This document shows positions 1 through 11,974 of a DNA stretch of 64,000 nucleotides, piece by piece. Position 1 is the first letter of the stretch. Each line of letters starts with the position of its first letter. Source of the DNA: Gigaspora margarita (lineage: Eukaryota; Glomeromycota; Glomeromycetes; Diversisporales; Gigasporaceae); the NCBI GenBank assembly GCA_009809945.1, contig WTPW01000928.1, positions 88,020 through 152,019 of the forward strand, read 5' to 3'. A program made the translations under genes and the position numbers. A model generated the notes under the pieces. The model did not search any database. It saw nothing but the letters and a program-made list of their open reading frames with translations, and was not told where the DNA came from.

Positions 1-322
1 ACAATGATTTTCACCAATCACATTTTTTAAATGCAGTGTAATGTAAAGATCTTGTGTAATATAATTTTTTTGCCATTTTGCTATTTTTTCAAAAATACCT
101 TCTAACTCAAAATTTCATCTATAAAACCACTTTTTTTTTTAAAAAAAAAAATTCCTTGTAAAATTTCACTATATACTATGCCTCACCCTAACCCCTAACT
201 ATTAACTCTCACTTAACATTTATTAAATTCAATTTTTGTTTATTTTTTTTGTTTATTTTTTTATATTGATCTTCACATTACACCACATACTGGTGTTGAA
301 CACCAGTGGTGCATTTTAGTAA
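1..322 (-). mobile_element. MITE of the telomere-motif family, left end cut by the window edge
   Basis: This is the reverse complement of most of the element at 59766-60113. Shared landmarks are the end GGTGCATTTTAGTAA (about 308-322), the CACCCTAACCCCTAACT stretch near 184-200 and an AT-rich stretch beginning AAAATTTCATC. The outer end lies beyond the window. No protein is encoded. Relatives with the same AAGGAATTTTTTTT block occur near 12960-13220, 21000-21110 and 25540-25870. Confidence 0.75.
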
Positions 323-1171
323 TCTTGTTTATTAATTGGTAAGTGGATACCAATTCTAAAGTAACACATGTCATTATATAATTCATGAATAACACATGTC
401 AATTCAGAATTCATATAAATTTAAAAATGATGCAAACATATACAGTAGTCTAGTTATGTTAACAGAATACAGAATAAGCAGTAATTCATGATAGCAAATG
501 TTGTCCAGATATAGAAGAGTACTACACATTCTTATTTTGGTACAATAATGTTATGCAACTGCCTTATTAGCAATTAAATTTGTATTTTATTAAGAACTTT
601 ATTAGAAATATCTTTCTGCATTGTACAGTTTATTACTTCAGATAATATATTACTCCTGTATCACATAAAATCTACTTTTTTGTATCGATATGATTAAGTT
701 TATCCAATAATTAGGCTGATTATCCAACATCGGGTGGTTAACAAATAATAAAAAAAAACATATTGTTCCAGGAATAAAAAATATTGTAGTAAAAAATTTT
801 AATATTTTTGACATTACTACATAGAACACACTCATATCATCTTGTACACAGTAAATTACTTCTTCTGAACCTACTACTCTTTTTTTGCAAAGTGTAATGC
901 TGTAATATTAGCTTTCACTTGGATTGACATTAAATTGACAATTTTAATTATTTCAAAAGCTAATATCCTATTTAAAAACTCTATTCATAAATATCATTAT
1001 CAACTATTGTTTGCAAAATAAAACAATACCACATACAAATCTTTTTAATTGTATGTTAAAAATTAATTATACTTAAAAAAATATAGGCATAATAAAAAAA
1101 AATCATTCCCTAGATTTTTATCTTGACTAGTATGTTTCATTACTTGGTGCACAGCACAAATTATTTTATAA
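323..1171. other. AT-rich spacer, nothing recognised
   Basis: No repeat ends, RNA gene or plausible coding stretch is visible. A 61-codon frame at 650-835 (minus) has no recognisable motif and is what AT-rich DNA gives by chance. Confidence 0.6.
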
Positions 1172-1173
1172 TA

Positions 1174-2357
1174 CTGTCTTCCTCCTCTACAATCACCTCC
1201 TTTATAGTCACAACCTCTATATAATCACACAAATTTTAACAACCATTTNTTTTATATATAAAATACCTTTATATAATNACAAATAGCTTATAATCACTAT
1301 CACATTCTTTAGAAGATTTTTGAGATTTTTTTATTAGTAAAATACTTTTATATAATCACAATATTATATATAAAAGTCTAAATTTTACTACTATAGATTC
1401 CTGAAAGTAAGCTATATTTTGTTATGCAAAAAATCAGAAGTTTGCTTATTTTGGATTAAATTTAGTTTTTAGTGATCACAAGTAGTTGCTATATAGTGAA
1501 GTCCAAATTCTACTAAATAAATCGAGTATAATCACTTAAGTAAACTTGTTTAGAAGATCTAAATGCATATACTCTGAAAATTTTATCCAAAAATTGGAAT
1601 ATTTTTTATTATTTGACTTTTAATTTTTACGTTCATCAAATATATTTTTTTAAAAAATTTATTTTTATCATTGAACGTAAAAGTCAAAAGTCAAATAATA
1701 AAATGTTCTTTAATTTTGCTAAAAATTTTAGTGTATGTGTATTTTGATCTTCTTAATAAGTTTACTTAAGCGATTATCATCGATTTACATAGTAAAATTT
1801 GGACTTTACTATGTAGTGACTATTATCGATCGTGGNAGTAGCTTATTTTCGAGTAAATAAGTTTTTGGGTTTTTTGGTCAAAACAAAGAGGTAGCATATT
1901 TTCGGGAATCTATAGTAAGTAAATCGATTAACATATTAAGAAAGCTGTTTGACATGCAAATTATACATATTATAGAATTTTGACAAACTTGACAAGCTAT
2001 TATTAATTTGTTTTTTATTATATGTTGGACAAAAAAATAATTTATTTATTTTCGTCTAACATAAAGTAAAAAAATTAATTAATAAAAGTTCGTTCAAATT
2101 ATATGAAACTTTTAGGATATGTGTAATTTGTTATTCCAAACAACCTTACTTAATGCATAAAAGTTGATTCGCTTAGTACAATTTGGACTTTTATATGTTG
2201 CAACTATTTGTGATTATAATATTTACTTCTATATAATCACATAATATAAACCACAGTATTAAATGTGATTATATAGGGTAATTACTATATAATCACACCT
2301 CTTTATAATCACCATTTTTGCTGCAACCAACTGCATGATTATAGAGGAGGAAGACAG
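1174..2357. mobile_element. 1.18-kb foldback element with TA target duplication carrying two palindromic cores
   Basis: The termini are inverted copies: CTGTCTTCCTCCTCTACAAT on the left and its near complement ending GGAGGAAGACAG on the right, flanked by TA at 1172-1173 and 2358-2359. Subterminal tracts repeat the words TATAATCACA and ATTATATAGG. Inside are a well-preserved copy (about 1480-1840) and a diverged copy (about 1915-2215) of the long palindromic core seen elsewhere in this window. There is no transposase, so the element is non-autonomous. The TA duplication points to a Tc1/mariner/pogo-type mover, which is inference. Confidence 0.85.
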
Positions 2358-2872
2358 TAAATTAAGCTTACATTCCTAAATTATTTTCAATCAGCTTAAT
2401 TGTATAAAGTTTTTTAATTATACCAACATACTGAATTTTAAAATTATGTATTATTTAATTTAAAATTTGGTTATGTAAATTGTTTGGATTTTTAAGTGTG
2501 CAGTTAAACATTATTTATATTTATTTTGATTCATTAAAGAACTTTTTTTTTCTTTATCAAATAAGCATTTTTATATTTGATTTAAACTTTCATAAATGAG
2601 AAAGTTGCATCATTCCATATTAAGAAATTAATAATGAAAAGAATGAAAAAAATTTGTTTAAAATTAAATATTTAAATGCTTTACTTATTTATTTTTTTTC
2701 TTTTATATAAATTAATATAATTAATATGATATAGTATAGTAAAATTTATTTAATAATATGATTTAATAATGAACAATAGTTTGATAGAAATAGAAATTAG
2801 AAAATTATTTATGTTATTGCAAAGTAATATAACAAAACCTATCATTTAACGATAGGTTCAGTATCTAGTATC

Positions 2873-3097
2873 TTATACAATTTTACAAGATACTTCTTCA
2901 AAATACCAATCTGCAACAGTGCTAGATATATGAAAACAAGTATTGGCATTATAAGGACCTTGAATTTTTTCTTGTTTTCCACTACCTAGAACTTTAGCAT
3001 GGGCCCAAAACATTTCATTTTGGAAGTCAGATTTGTTTATAGTTATTGTTATCATAGTTTGCAAAAAAACAATCATAGTATTTACTAGTTCTATCAT
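2873..3097 (-). pseudogene. Possible BED zinc-finger exon scrap from a hAT-type gene
   Basis: A 74-codon minus-strand frame contains FWAHAKVLGSGKQEKIQGPY. That spacing weakly resembles the start of BED-type zinc fingers of hAT transposases (aromatic-x-H-x, then a basic linker), but the paired Cys/His ligands are missing: only isolated C residues follow. No flanking exons or TIRs were identified. It may equally be a chance frame; I list it because its composition is less AT-driven than its surroundings. Confidence 0.25.
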
Positions 3098-3457
3098 TAT
3101 CTAGAATCTTCTACCCAAAGTTTACAACTCAAAGTAACAAATCTAAATCTATATCCATAGTATATACTATAAATTAAATAAAAAAATTAGTTATTAGAAA
3201 GAAGAACAAAGAAAATATTCAATATAAAAAATTTTTTACTTTCAATGGTTAGAGCAAATATTATATAGACACAGATAATGATGGTAATAAGATAAAAGTT
3301 TTGAAGTTTCATGCTGGTGTTAGATTTTAAAGTTAATTTACAAAAATGAAAATTTTGATAATTATAATAAGGCAATTTATATTTTTTTTGTATATAATTA
3401 AATTGTTATTTAAATTTTTTGATGCATATTCATAGTTAATAATTATTCATACCATAT

Positions 3458-3606
3458 CAGCAGATTTTTGAAATTACTAAATGTTCATTTAATAGATGAA
3501 CATTTTAATAGTTGTTTCATCAAAAACACATTAGTGAACCAAAAGTCATTCACTATTAAATGTTTTTGGAATTTTTAATAGCAAATTGCAAAAATCTGCT
3601 AATATA
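3458..3606. mobile_element. Short inverted-repeat element (~150 bp)
   Basis: The ends AGCAGATTTTTGAAATT and AAATTGCAAAAATCTGCT are inverted copies, and the inner halves also pair loosely (ATGTTCATTTAATAG against CACTATTAAATG). No protein is encoded. No convincing target duplication was found. Confidence 0.5.
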
Positions 3607-3695
3607 TAATTTGGTTGATCTGTCTGAGCAACATGATCCACACAATCCATTTTTCTATCAATAACCAAGACATTTAATGGTAGGGTGTATGTAGA

Positions 3696-4104
3696 CAGTA
3701 TTGGCACATGACCAGGTTATAACAGATCATATCAAAGTTTTAATTAGTAAGATATATGACCATAGTTATATGATTTCATTAATTAAAATTGGTAATATAA
3801 TCTGCTATAACTTTGTCAAATAGTCTCAGTAATTGAACATAGTAATATGATCTGTTATAACCTATTATATGACTTTATTGTGATATGATCTGTTATAACT
3901 AGTCATAACAGATTATATCACAATAAAGTCATATAATAGTTATAACAGATCATATTACTAAGTTCAATTGCTGAGGTCATTTGACAAAGTTATAGCAAAT
4001 TATATTACCAAGTTTAATTAATGAAATCATATAACTATAGTCATATAATCTTACTAATTAAACTTTAATATAATCTGTTATAACCTGGTCATGTGCCAAT
4101 ACTG
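3696..4104. mobile_element. hAT-type palindromic MITE with perfect 8-bp TSD
   Basis: The whole 409-bp element is one long inverted repeat centred near 3901 (GTTATAACTAGTCATAAC). The ends are CAGTATTGGCACATGACC and its complement. The 8-bp TATGTAGA occurs immediately outside both ends (3688-3695 and 4105-4112). The CAG start and 8-bp duplication are hallmarks of the hAT superfamily. The target is itself the end of another element: with this insert removed, GGTAGGGTGTATGTAGA joins TTATTTTTCATATGATCTG, which matches the terminus of the TTAA family found at 51118. Confidence 0.9.
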
Positions 4105-4379
4105 TATGTAGATTATTTTTCATATGATCTGCAGATTTTTATAAGCATTCTTATCCTGTACCTGGGGTAGAGGCTTTTATCCTATGCCCAGAAGATATAA
4201 GTTTTTATTCTGTACTGCCTAAATATAATTGGTCTAGATATTAAAAAATTCAAAATTTTGAAGTTTTTTTTTTTTATTATATACTGTATTATTAAAGACA
4301 ATTTTTTATTAAAAAAAAATACAAAATAGCAAACAAAAAAAAACACAATTAACAAGAAGGAAATAACAACCAAAAGCAC

Positions 4380-4860
4380 TAACAGCAACAATCAAGAACA
4401 CCAAGCAACAACCAAATAACAACCAAAATCACCAACAAACAACAATCAAAGCTACAACCAAAAGCACTACCAAACAATATAAAGCACTACCAAATGATGA
4501 CCAGAAGCACCACCAAATAACAACCAAAAGCACCACCAAATGACAACCAAAAGCACAATCAAAAGCACCACCAAACAATGATCAAAAGTACTAACAAATG
4601 ATGATAAAAAGCACCACAAAACTGCAACCCAAACTACAACAAAAACATCACCAAACTACAATGTAAAGTACCACCAAATGATGACCAAAAGTACAACCAA
4701 AGATACCACAAGATGATAACCAAAGGCACCACCAAATGATGACCAAAGGCTGCACCAAATGACGACCAAAGGCACCACCAAATTACAACCAAAGGCACTA
4801 CCAAACAATGATGAAAAACACCACCAAATGATGATGAATGCAATACGAAAGAGCAAAAAA
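4380..4860. repeat. Degenerate CACCACCAAATGATGACCAAA minisatellite
   Basis: About twenty imperfect units of roughly 20-26 bp built from CAACCAAAAGCACCACCAAATGA words form a strand-asymmetric C/A-rich tract that ends at about 4860. Overlapping minus-strand frames of 93 and 98 codons (about 4634-4952) translate to Gly/Val/Trp-rich periodic peptides that simply mirror the repeat. I do not regard them as genes. Inverted CTTATCCTGT and ACAGGATAAG words near 4150 and 5003 flank the tract and might mark an element that carries it. Confidence 0.75.
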
Positions 4861-5119
4861 GCACTGCAAGAACAACAACAAAAGGACAAAAAAATATTGT
4901 AAATGAACATAACAAGAAAGGTACTATGAAAACGATGACAAAAAAAATGCAATTCTATGTTGATCAGTTTAATTTAATTTTATAAACATAGTAACATGAT
5001 AGACACAGGATAAGACCTTCAACTCCAGAGTATAGGTTAAGCTTCCCTGATTTTTATAGGGAACTAGCACATGATTATGTGGCAGCTTCGCCGCCAGGTA
5101 TGATTTAATATCGGGCATG

Positions 5120-5446
5120 TTAAACATTACTAATAAGTATAACTTTTTTTAAAATTTGAATGATTTGGTCTGATACATCAGGATAAGTCATTATTAATTC
5201 GCAATCATAGATATGATTTATGTATAATTGAAATGAAAGGATATATAGTCTCAGAAATAGACAAGAAGTTATACTGGGTATCAACGTAGGATGTTGCATA
5301 TTTAATCTATGGCATTGGCTGATGGTCTCCCAGGCTTTATAATATAAGTGGGCGTTAATGTGAAAGTAACTATCATAGATAGAATTTGCCTGATGGTTAA
5401 CTATTATCAGTCTATTTGTGATTATCCTTGATAACAAACTTATCAA
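5120..5446 (-). CDS. Unrecognised 108-codon frame, possibly a chance ORF
   Basis: The frame runs on the minus strand and includes the stretch YKAWETISQCHRLNMQHPT. I recognise no domain, signal peptide or membrane segment. Its composition is less biased than neighbouring AT-rich frames and GC is slightly higher here, which is the only reason to list it. There is no adjoining exon that I can join with confidence. It could be a fragment of a retroelement or a decayed host gene. Confidence 0.15.
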   Translation of the reverse strand: MISLLSRIITNRLIIVNHQANSIYDSYFHINAHLYYKAWETISQCHRLNMQHPTLIPSITSCLFLRLYILSFQLYINHIYDCELIMTYPDVSDQIIQILKKVILISNV

Positions 5447-5449
5447 ATT

Positions 5450-7140
5450 ATATAGGCTTAAAGTATTTTCATTTTACTAATATTAGAAAATAGAAAAATT
5501 TTTGTTAAAGAAGATTACAAGCTAACAAATATATACAAAAGAATTTATCACATAAAATTAGAGAATGTGTAATATAGGATAAATGTGATGTTTATTATTA
5601 ATAAATTAAGAGTTTAATAGGAGAATAAAATTAAGTGAACTATTCACTATCTTTTAAGCTTTTAAAAAAAATTCAATTGAATTCTATCTCTATCTCGACA
5701 TGATTCGATCTTTAGCTCATAAAAATAATTTTGTTATTAATATTTTAAATATTATACTCAGATTATGTAGATAAGAGTATTAGCTTAAGTTTTTGCATTA
5801 TTAGAATGTTTAGTGGTATATACAAAGTTATTTAGATTTAGATCTTACATGTAATGTCTCAATTTTTCTTTTTTTTTGGTTGATTATTTTAGCATATAGA
5901 GTTTATATATAGTTAATATATGACTAGGACTATGAGAATAGTAAAAGTAATCTCTTTTAAGTAAAGTTTTGGGATTAATAACTATTTTTTATTATTCTTG
6001 CACAGTTTTTATATGTCTTTACCAGTACAATCACATGGAATGTGGATCGTTTAGTGCTATATTTTTTTCTGATTTAGAAGGTATTGTGAACTTCTCTTTT
6101 TTTCTGGTTATTGTATAGGTCAAGAATATGAGAAGCTATATAATTTTAATTTACATACAGGTTAATACCAGTGCTACTATGCTGATTTTCGCAAAATTCT
6201 TTTGGGTTACAATTTTTACAGCCAAAATTTTCGATCAGATCTGCATCATTTTACTTGAGCCCAAAAGCACAGCTATTGATTCCAATTAGGCAAGCAGATA
6301 GGCTGATCCCACATGAATTGGCACATGAAATAGATAAGTACAATAACTAACAATTTTAATTAGTTGCCTATTTGGATCGTTGACAACTATTAACAAATTG
6401 CTATTATAGGGTTAACACAAGAAGCACAACACAAATGTACATGCATTCATCATTCCTCAAGAACCAAGTTTCACACCTGAACCCTCCCAACCCAATAGAA
6501 TCCTGCTATTTTGTGACAACTTAGAACTTCAATTTGTGGCTGGCTGCTTTATACAGACTGGCTGATGCTTTGCATCGCAAATTCTGTTGATAATAGTGAT
6601 ATCCAGTGCAATTATATTTGCTACTTCTGTGAGCATATCTCTCTTAGCTTATAGATCAATTGCACTAATATAGGCTACAGTTTTTCAACAAAAAATCACT
6701 TAATAAAGTTTAATATCCAGTTTTGTTGGCTAGAGGCATCCAAATTACAACACACGTCACATGCCTGTAATACATTTTGAAGCATGTATGCAGCGATCAC
6801 AGATCAGAACTTTGGGTCTACTAATTCCCCAAGTTCTTATTGGTCGAATGCAAATTTTGTCCCATATCGAATGAAACAAATCATTGATCGGATGGATTAA
6901 AAATTAATACAAAAAAAAGGATCAATTCAAATAATTGGTTTGTAATTGTTATTTCAATAATGGTTAAATGTCTATTTAAACATTTCTTCTTACTAATCAA
7001 TACCAATTCTATAGCTCTTGTAGTTTTTTATTGAATCGTTTCATTGCAAACTGAAATAAACATATACAAGAGGACAGCAAAATTCTGATATTTTACTATA
7101 GCTCATTGCACAATAAATTTACATACAGTATCTGATTTTA
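5450..7140. other. Gene-free stretch, no element boundaries recognised
   Basis: The text is slightly less AT-rich than its surroundings. The phrase CTATGCTGATTTTCGCAAAA near 6178-6197 is nearly repeated near 58851 (CTATGCTGATTTTTGCAAAA), so part of this stretch is probably an old dispersed repeat. No coding frame or TIR pair could be supported. Confidence 0.4.
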
Positions 7141-7152
7141 CACGAGGCTAAT

Positions 7153-7323
7153 AGAACCCCGAACAATATTAATGAAGGTCATATTTGGAAAATAGCTAAC
7201 AGAGGTCAAAATTTTGCAAAATTAAGCAATTTGATTGGCTAAAAATTTTTTTTTATCCAATCAAATTGCAGAAAACCTGCTAATGGCTCAAATATAACCT
7301 CTGTTAGTATTGTTTGGGGTCCT
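7153..7323. mobile_element. 171-bp hAT-type MITE (AGGACCCC termini)
   Basis: The ends AGAACCCCGAACAATATT and its near complement AGTATTGTTTGGGGTCCT enclose inner inverted arms (TTTGATTGGCTAAAAA against TATCCAATCAAATTGC). The flanks AGGCTAAT (7145-7152) and GGGCTAAT (7324-7331) match at 7 of 8 bases, fitting an aged 8-bp hAT duplication. The AGGACCCC(G/A)AA terminus is shared with the elements at 15406 and 43010, so they probably answer to related transposases. Confidence 0.8.
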
Positions 7324-8099
7324 GGGCTAATATATTTGATCTATAATATACTGGATGCCCAATGTCATGTTTGATACATTTTAAAGCATAATACGAGAAT
7401 AAAAATTATAAAAATACAAATAAGGAAAATCTAAAAAAAATTTTGTATCTACTCGCAAAACTACTCAAAAAAAAATAATAATAGTTATGTAATAAAACTT
7501 CTATACTTTATATAATTTCCGTATCGGGGCAGAATGACAACTGTTTGTTAATATAGGTTAACAACAATTAAACGCAGTTAACTCAGCCTATAAATAGTAA
7601 GATTCTTTGAATATATTGAATAAGGTAGCTGCGCGATGCTATCACGCAAAACCAGAAATGTAAATTTGAGTAAGCTTGATTAGATAATTCGAGCACTTTT
7701 AAAATTTTACATGGTTTGAAGAAATTATAGGTAAAGTTCTGAATTAGTTTTATTTTTTTTATACTAAAAAAATTTTAATTTGCTTTATCATAAAAAAATC
7801 AAAATTGGTTAAAATCTTAATAAGTAACGAATTGGTAAATGCAGTGAGCTATATAATTTTTGTGTATCAAATTATTAGAATTTAGTATATGCTAGCATCT
7901 GATCTGTGCCTTTAGATGTGGAAAATTTTTTAATATTATGCACTCGGTATTTGTTTACATTGTGGAAGTGAATTCTTATACACTAAATACATATATACAA
8001 TGGCTGAAGTTTAGTATAGAAATTATTTTTTATAAGAATTTCTGTAACAGAACTTACTTGCTATTCTAGTCATCACAGTTAATTATACATATACACTCT

Positions 8100-9400
8100 C
8101 TTGATATACAATAGTTAAAGTAAACAGATTAAATTTCATACTCATTAATTTATTGAATAATAAATCATTAAAGTTAATAATATAACTCTTGAAACACAAA
8201 CTTTAAAATGAACAGAATTATTGCGGGTTTCAAAATAGTAAAAAATGGGCAAAAAAAGTTTTTTATTGGTGTATGCTATATACTTATATACTCGCAGCAC
8301 CTGTAACATTAGATGTGTAATTGTTTTTTGGTAAACAATAAGCATGTAAGTATCAAACTTACATTAACGTGCTAGGGGAATCTGGCATACGTATATAAAT
8401 AGTACACAGGTATATACCAAAAAGAATTTTTTTTCTCTAATTTCTTTTATTTCGAAAACTTCACACTTACATTAATAATTAATGATCAATTAAATTATTA
8501 TAGTTAATAATATATTCTTAAACATAATTATTAAAATAATCAGAATTAGACTTCATACTCATACCAGTAATTTAAATTATGGTTTAATCATACTTTCTTT
8601 TAAAACATGATCGCTAAAGTGAACAGAATTAAACTTCATATTTATGTTAGTGATCTATTGAATGATTAATTAATTACAGTTAATCATTAAAGTAAACAGA
8701 ATTAAGCTTCATGCTTGTCTTGAAATACAATAGTTAAAGTGAACAGAAACTTCATACTCACTCTGGTAATTTACTTGGTAATTTATTGAACAATTTAACA
8801 AGTACAGTTAATTATACATTTTCTTGAAAAATTATTGTTAAAGTAAACAGGATTTCATACTCATACTGATAATATATTGAACAATTAAATGATTATGGTT
8901 AATTATAGATTCTTTTGAGATGCAATTCCAAAATTATTGCGGTTTGCATAATTTTGTGACCCCTATAATAAATTTTTTTATTATTAAATGATTGTGATTG
9001 TGATCACAATTGCTAAAGCCAGCTAATTTATCATAAACATGGGCTTGACACCATGATAAATTGGCTTGCTTTGGTAATTGCAATCACAATTACAATTATT
9101 TAAATATAAAAAAATTAAGTATAAGAAAACCGCAATAAACTCCATAAACACCATGATGATTTATTGAATAGTTAAATAATTATGGTTAATCATACTTTTT
9201 ATTGAAACACAATCATAAAAGTGATTAGAATTAAATTTCATATTAATACTAGAATTAAATGATTATGTTAATTATACATACATTTTTTTAAAACTCAATC
9301 ATTAAAGTAAACAGAATTAAACTTCATACATATATTTTTCCTAAAATGCAGTCATTAAAATAAACAGAATTAAACTTCGTACTCACACTAGTTATTCTAT
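8100..9400. repeat. Degenerate ~95-100-bp tandem satellite, ~11 units
   Basis: The phrase AAAGTGAACAGAATTAAACT followed by TCATACTCATA, a TAATTTATTGAA block and GGTTAATTATACATTCTTG recurs with variation. Recognisable starts lie near 8117, 8205, 8545, 8615, 8690, 8727, 8840, 9210, 9305 and 9355. Units are strongly diverged and some are truncated. A hairpin element (8936-9140) interrupts the array. A 66-codon minus frame at 8145-8345 is a by-product of the repeat. Confidence 0.7.
8936..9140. mobile_element. Hairpin MITE inserted in the satellite
   Basis: The outer inverted ends are ATTATTGCGGTTT and AAAACCGCAATAA. An inner long hairpin pairs GTGATTGTGATCACAATTGC with GTAATTGCAATCACAATTAC, and CCAGCTAATTTATCAT with ATGATAAATTGGCTTG. 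No protein is encoded. The target duplication was not resolved. Confidence 0.65.
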
Positions 9401-10090
9401 AGATCAATTACAAAATAATAATGTAATTATTTAAGGATCAAATATTGCAATTTTTTTCCACAATTTGGTCACATTTTTGGATCCTGCCAATCAAGAATGT
9501 TAAAGTATAGAACCCCAAAATTTAAATTATAAGCTTATATAATAAATAATAGAATATAATAGATAATATTGATAGATAAAATTGGTAAGCTTAAACATGC
9601 ATCTATTATTAATACTTCTTATGTTTGTTTTCCACAAAAGTGTTAATTAAAAAAATGAATTCTGAATCAGGTGGTATAGATAATGGTAATAAATCATATG
9701 ATCATTACTGATTACAATTTTGTTATATAATTATGTATTAGTTTTTCTAATTTATCTGTAAACCTGCTGCTATATTGTAGTAGAGATATATGATAAAAAA
9801 ATATATTATGAAAAATATATGGGAAAAGGTTCGCTATCCAAGCAAGCTCTAGTATTATATACTCAAACTTCAATGCCTACAACAAAGTCTCTAGGCAAGG
9901 ACTAGTTATTTGAACTCATACAAATCATTTTCCTAAATTGTCAAACACATAAACTATTCACCTCTTGGACCCCAAATTTCCTAAATTCCAAGGTTCTAAA
10001 AAACCTATCTACTATATAAAAACTCCAAATATAAGAAATATAGCTAACATATCTATATAGTCAAAAAGAGAATCAGAGTGTCATTCTTCA
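9400..10090. other. Gene-free spacer
   Basis: AT-rich text with no TIR pair, tRNA-like box or coding signal that I could support. Confidence 0.5.
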
Positions 10091-10094
10091 GGAT

Positions 10095-10310
10095 CTATTT
10101 TAGGTCCTTGTACTGCTACTGCAACAACAGAGCCTCACTATTCACTAATAAGTTTCTTACATTACCACTACAGCTGCAGAGCCTAACTATCTATTCGTAA
10201 GAGTCCTTGCATTGGCACTGTAGTCACAGAGCTCAAAAATTGCTATTGACAGTTCTTGCACTATACTACCATTGTAGTCATAAATCCTTAACCATTCAAT
10301 ATATCAACAA
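10095..10310. repeat. Degenerate ~60-70-bp tandem repeat, ~4 units
   Basis: Phrases of the form CCTTGTACTGCTACTGCAAC, TTACATTACCACTACAGCTG, CCTTGCATTGGCACTGTAGT and CTTGCACTATACTACCATTG, each followed by an AGAGCCT-like word and an ACTATTCACTAATAA-like word, recur at roughly 60-70 bp. No reading frame persists. Confidence 0.5.
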
Positions 10311-10629
10311 ACCAAACTGATACTACCAATACTTGCAGGACTACTTAAAATAGAGATAGGAAGATAGAGTCAGTCATTATCAAGGCATATAATAGCAAAA
10401 CAAAAGATAATTTATTTCTTAACATTCACATGCCTACAGCCTCCCTAGTACTACTTTAATATAATTCTATTTACTAATTTTTATAAAAACCTGCTAAAAT
10501 TATATATCATCCTAATAAAAAACTATAAAAAGCCTCAACCAAAGCACTGGACTAATCATAAATGACAAAAATCAAAGTTAATCAATAAAATCAACTGATC
10601 TCGCAATAATGATTGCTTTATCATGAGCT

Positions 10630-10900
10630 TAACTCAGAATTTGAAAGTTGTGTACAGCCACAAATCTATCAAAATGAAAAAATCTACAAAAATTGATTTC
10701 ATATGGCATTAAACAAATTTAAGCAAACATATTAATCTCTCTTTATCTAGCATTAGATCTGTTTAGTATATATGACTATCCATATAGGTAGCAAAGCATA
10801 ACAGGTATAGATGCTCATACCAGAATTTAGAAGATGCGCATAGCCACAAGTTTATCAAAATGAATTACACAAAAAATGCTTTTATATGACATTAAACAAA
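10630..10900. repeat. Direct repeat with ~190-bp period, two copies
   Basis: CAGAATTTGAAAGTTGTGTA with CAGCCACAAATCTATCAAAA (about 10633) recurs as CAGAATTTAGAAGATGCGCA with TAGCCACAAGTTTATCAAAA (about 10821). Both are followed by AAAAT...TTCATATGGCATTAAACAAAT or its variant TTTATATGACATTAAACAAA. Function unknown. Confidence 0.55.
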
Positions 10901-11514
10901 TGCCCAGTGTACACATAATGTTAATGCACATCAAATAATCAATTTGAATATGCCATCCAATAAGATTCAAGAAATTGCATACTGACAGATAGTTGCCTAT
11001 TAACATATTTTGTACTATTTTCCTGGCATAAATTGATTAATTTTCGACTTGTGATCTTCCTGTGTAAACAAGTTTATCATGTACGATGATAATTAAACAA
11101 CAAAATAAGACAATAACAACAAATTCATTCAAATTCTTTGTTACAGCTTCTCACTATTTCTTTGCAGATCAGTGATTATCAATTCACTTAACTATTAAAA
11201 AATCTGACAAAAACAAAAAAAAAATAGAGAATAATACACAATGCTACAAATAAATATAGGATGAAATGTTTATAAAAACAATAAAAATACATATTTCAAT
11301 ATGTACTAATCACTTTTTAACAATTTGAAAGAATTTTTTTTTTTGCTCAAGTACTAGACTTAGTACTATATCTATATCTAGTCTAGATATAGTATAAAAA
11401 AGTAAAAAAGCAAAATTCATTTTTTGAATATTGCAAAGAAATTATTTTGATGATCAAATGCACAAGAATATCACAAATTACTATAAGCAGTAGAGCTACC
11501 AACTACCGTAGGTT

Positions 11515-11815
11515 TCCAAAAATATGCTATCTCCAAAAGAGGCTACCCCCGGATTTTCAGAAAAATTTTTAAAGAAATCTTTAACAGTCGCTGCATATAA
11601 ACCTTTTTTTTTACTATGTAAACTTCAAAAGTTTGATTAAGTAAAGTTGTTCAGCGTAATGAAATACACTTAAAGTAAAAATTTTATAGCATTTGGACAA
11701 CTTTTATTAGTATGTTTTTCAATTTTTTGAAAAATTTAACAATCTGAAAATAAGCTACTCCACATTTTTGTGTAACTTTTTGGCCAAAAAGGGTAGCTTA
11801 TTTTCAAACAAATAT
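11515..11815. mobile_element. Decayed copy of the AAGCTACC-ended foldback family
   Basis: The left part has CCAAAAATATGCTATCTCCA and GAGGCTACCCC; the right part has AAAAAGGGTAGCTTATTTTC and CAAATATGGTAT. These match the subterminal signatures of the elements at 29529, 42943 and 43679. The central palindrome is reduced to fragments (GTTTGATTAAGTAAAGTTGT). It is probably an internally deleted copy. Confidence 0.55.
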
Positions 11816-11974
11816 GGTATTAATAGCAAAGGCTAACTATACCACATTACACAGTTTAACTATTTTTAGGAAAATGGATTGAGCAAAATTAAATATTGTT
11901 AAATATACCAATACAGCATACATGTGACTTATCTTTATTATTGGCACAGCAAATGATCAATATAAGTAATTTGT

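Noticed and set aside
184..200. Chromosome end inferred from CCCTAACCCCTAAC
   Set aside because: The stretch is short, lies inside a MITE and recurs internally at seven or more places.
4634..4952. Two Gly/Val/Trp-rich minus-strand ORFs
   Set aside because: They are frame shadows of a minisatellite with no conserved start or flanking signals.
8100..9400. CRISPR-like array
   Set aside because: Repeats are far too diverged and long, spacing is irregular, there are no cas genes, and the context is eukaryotic.
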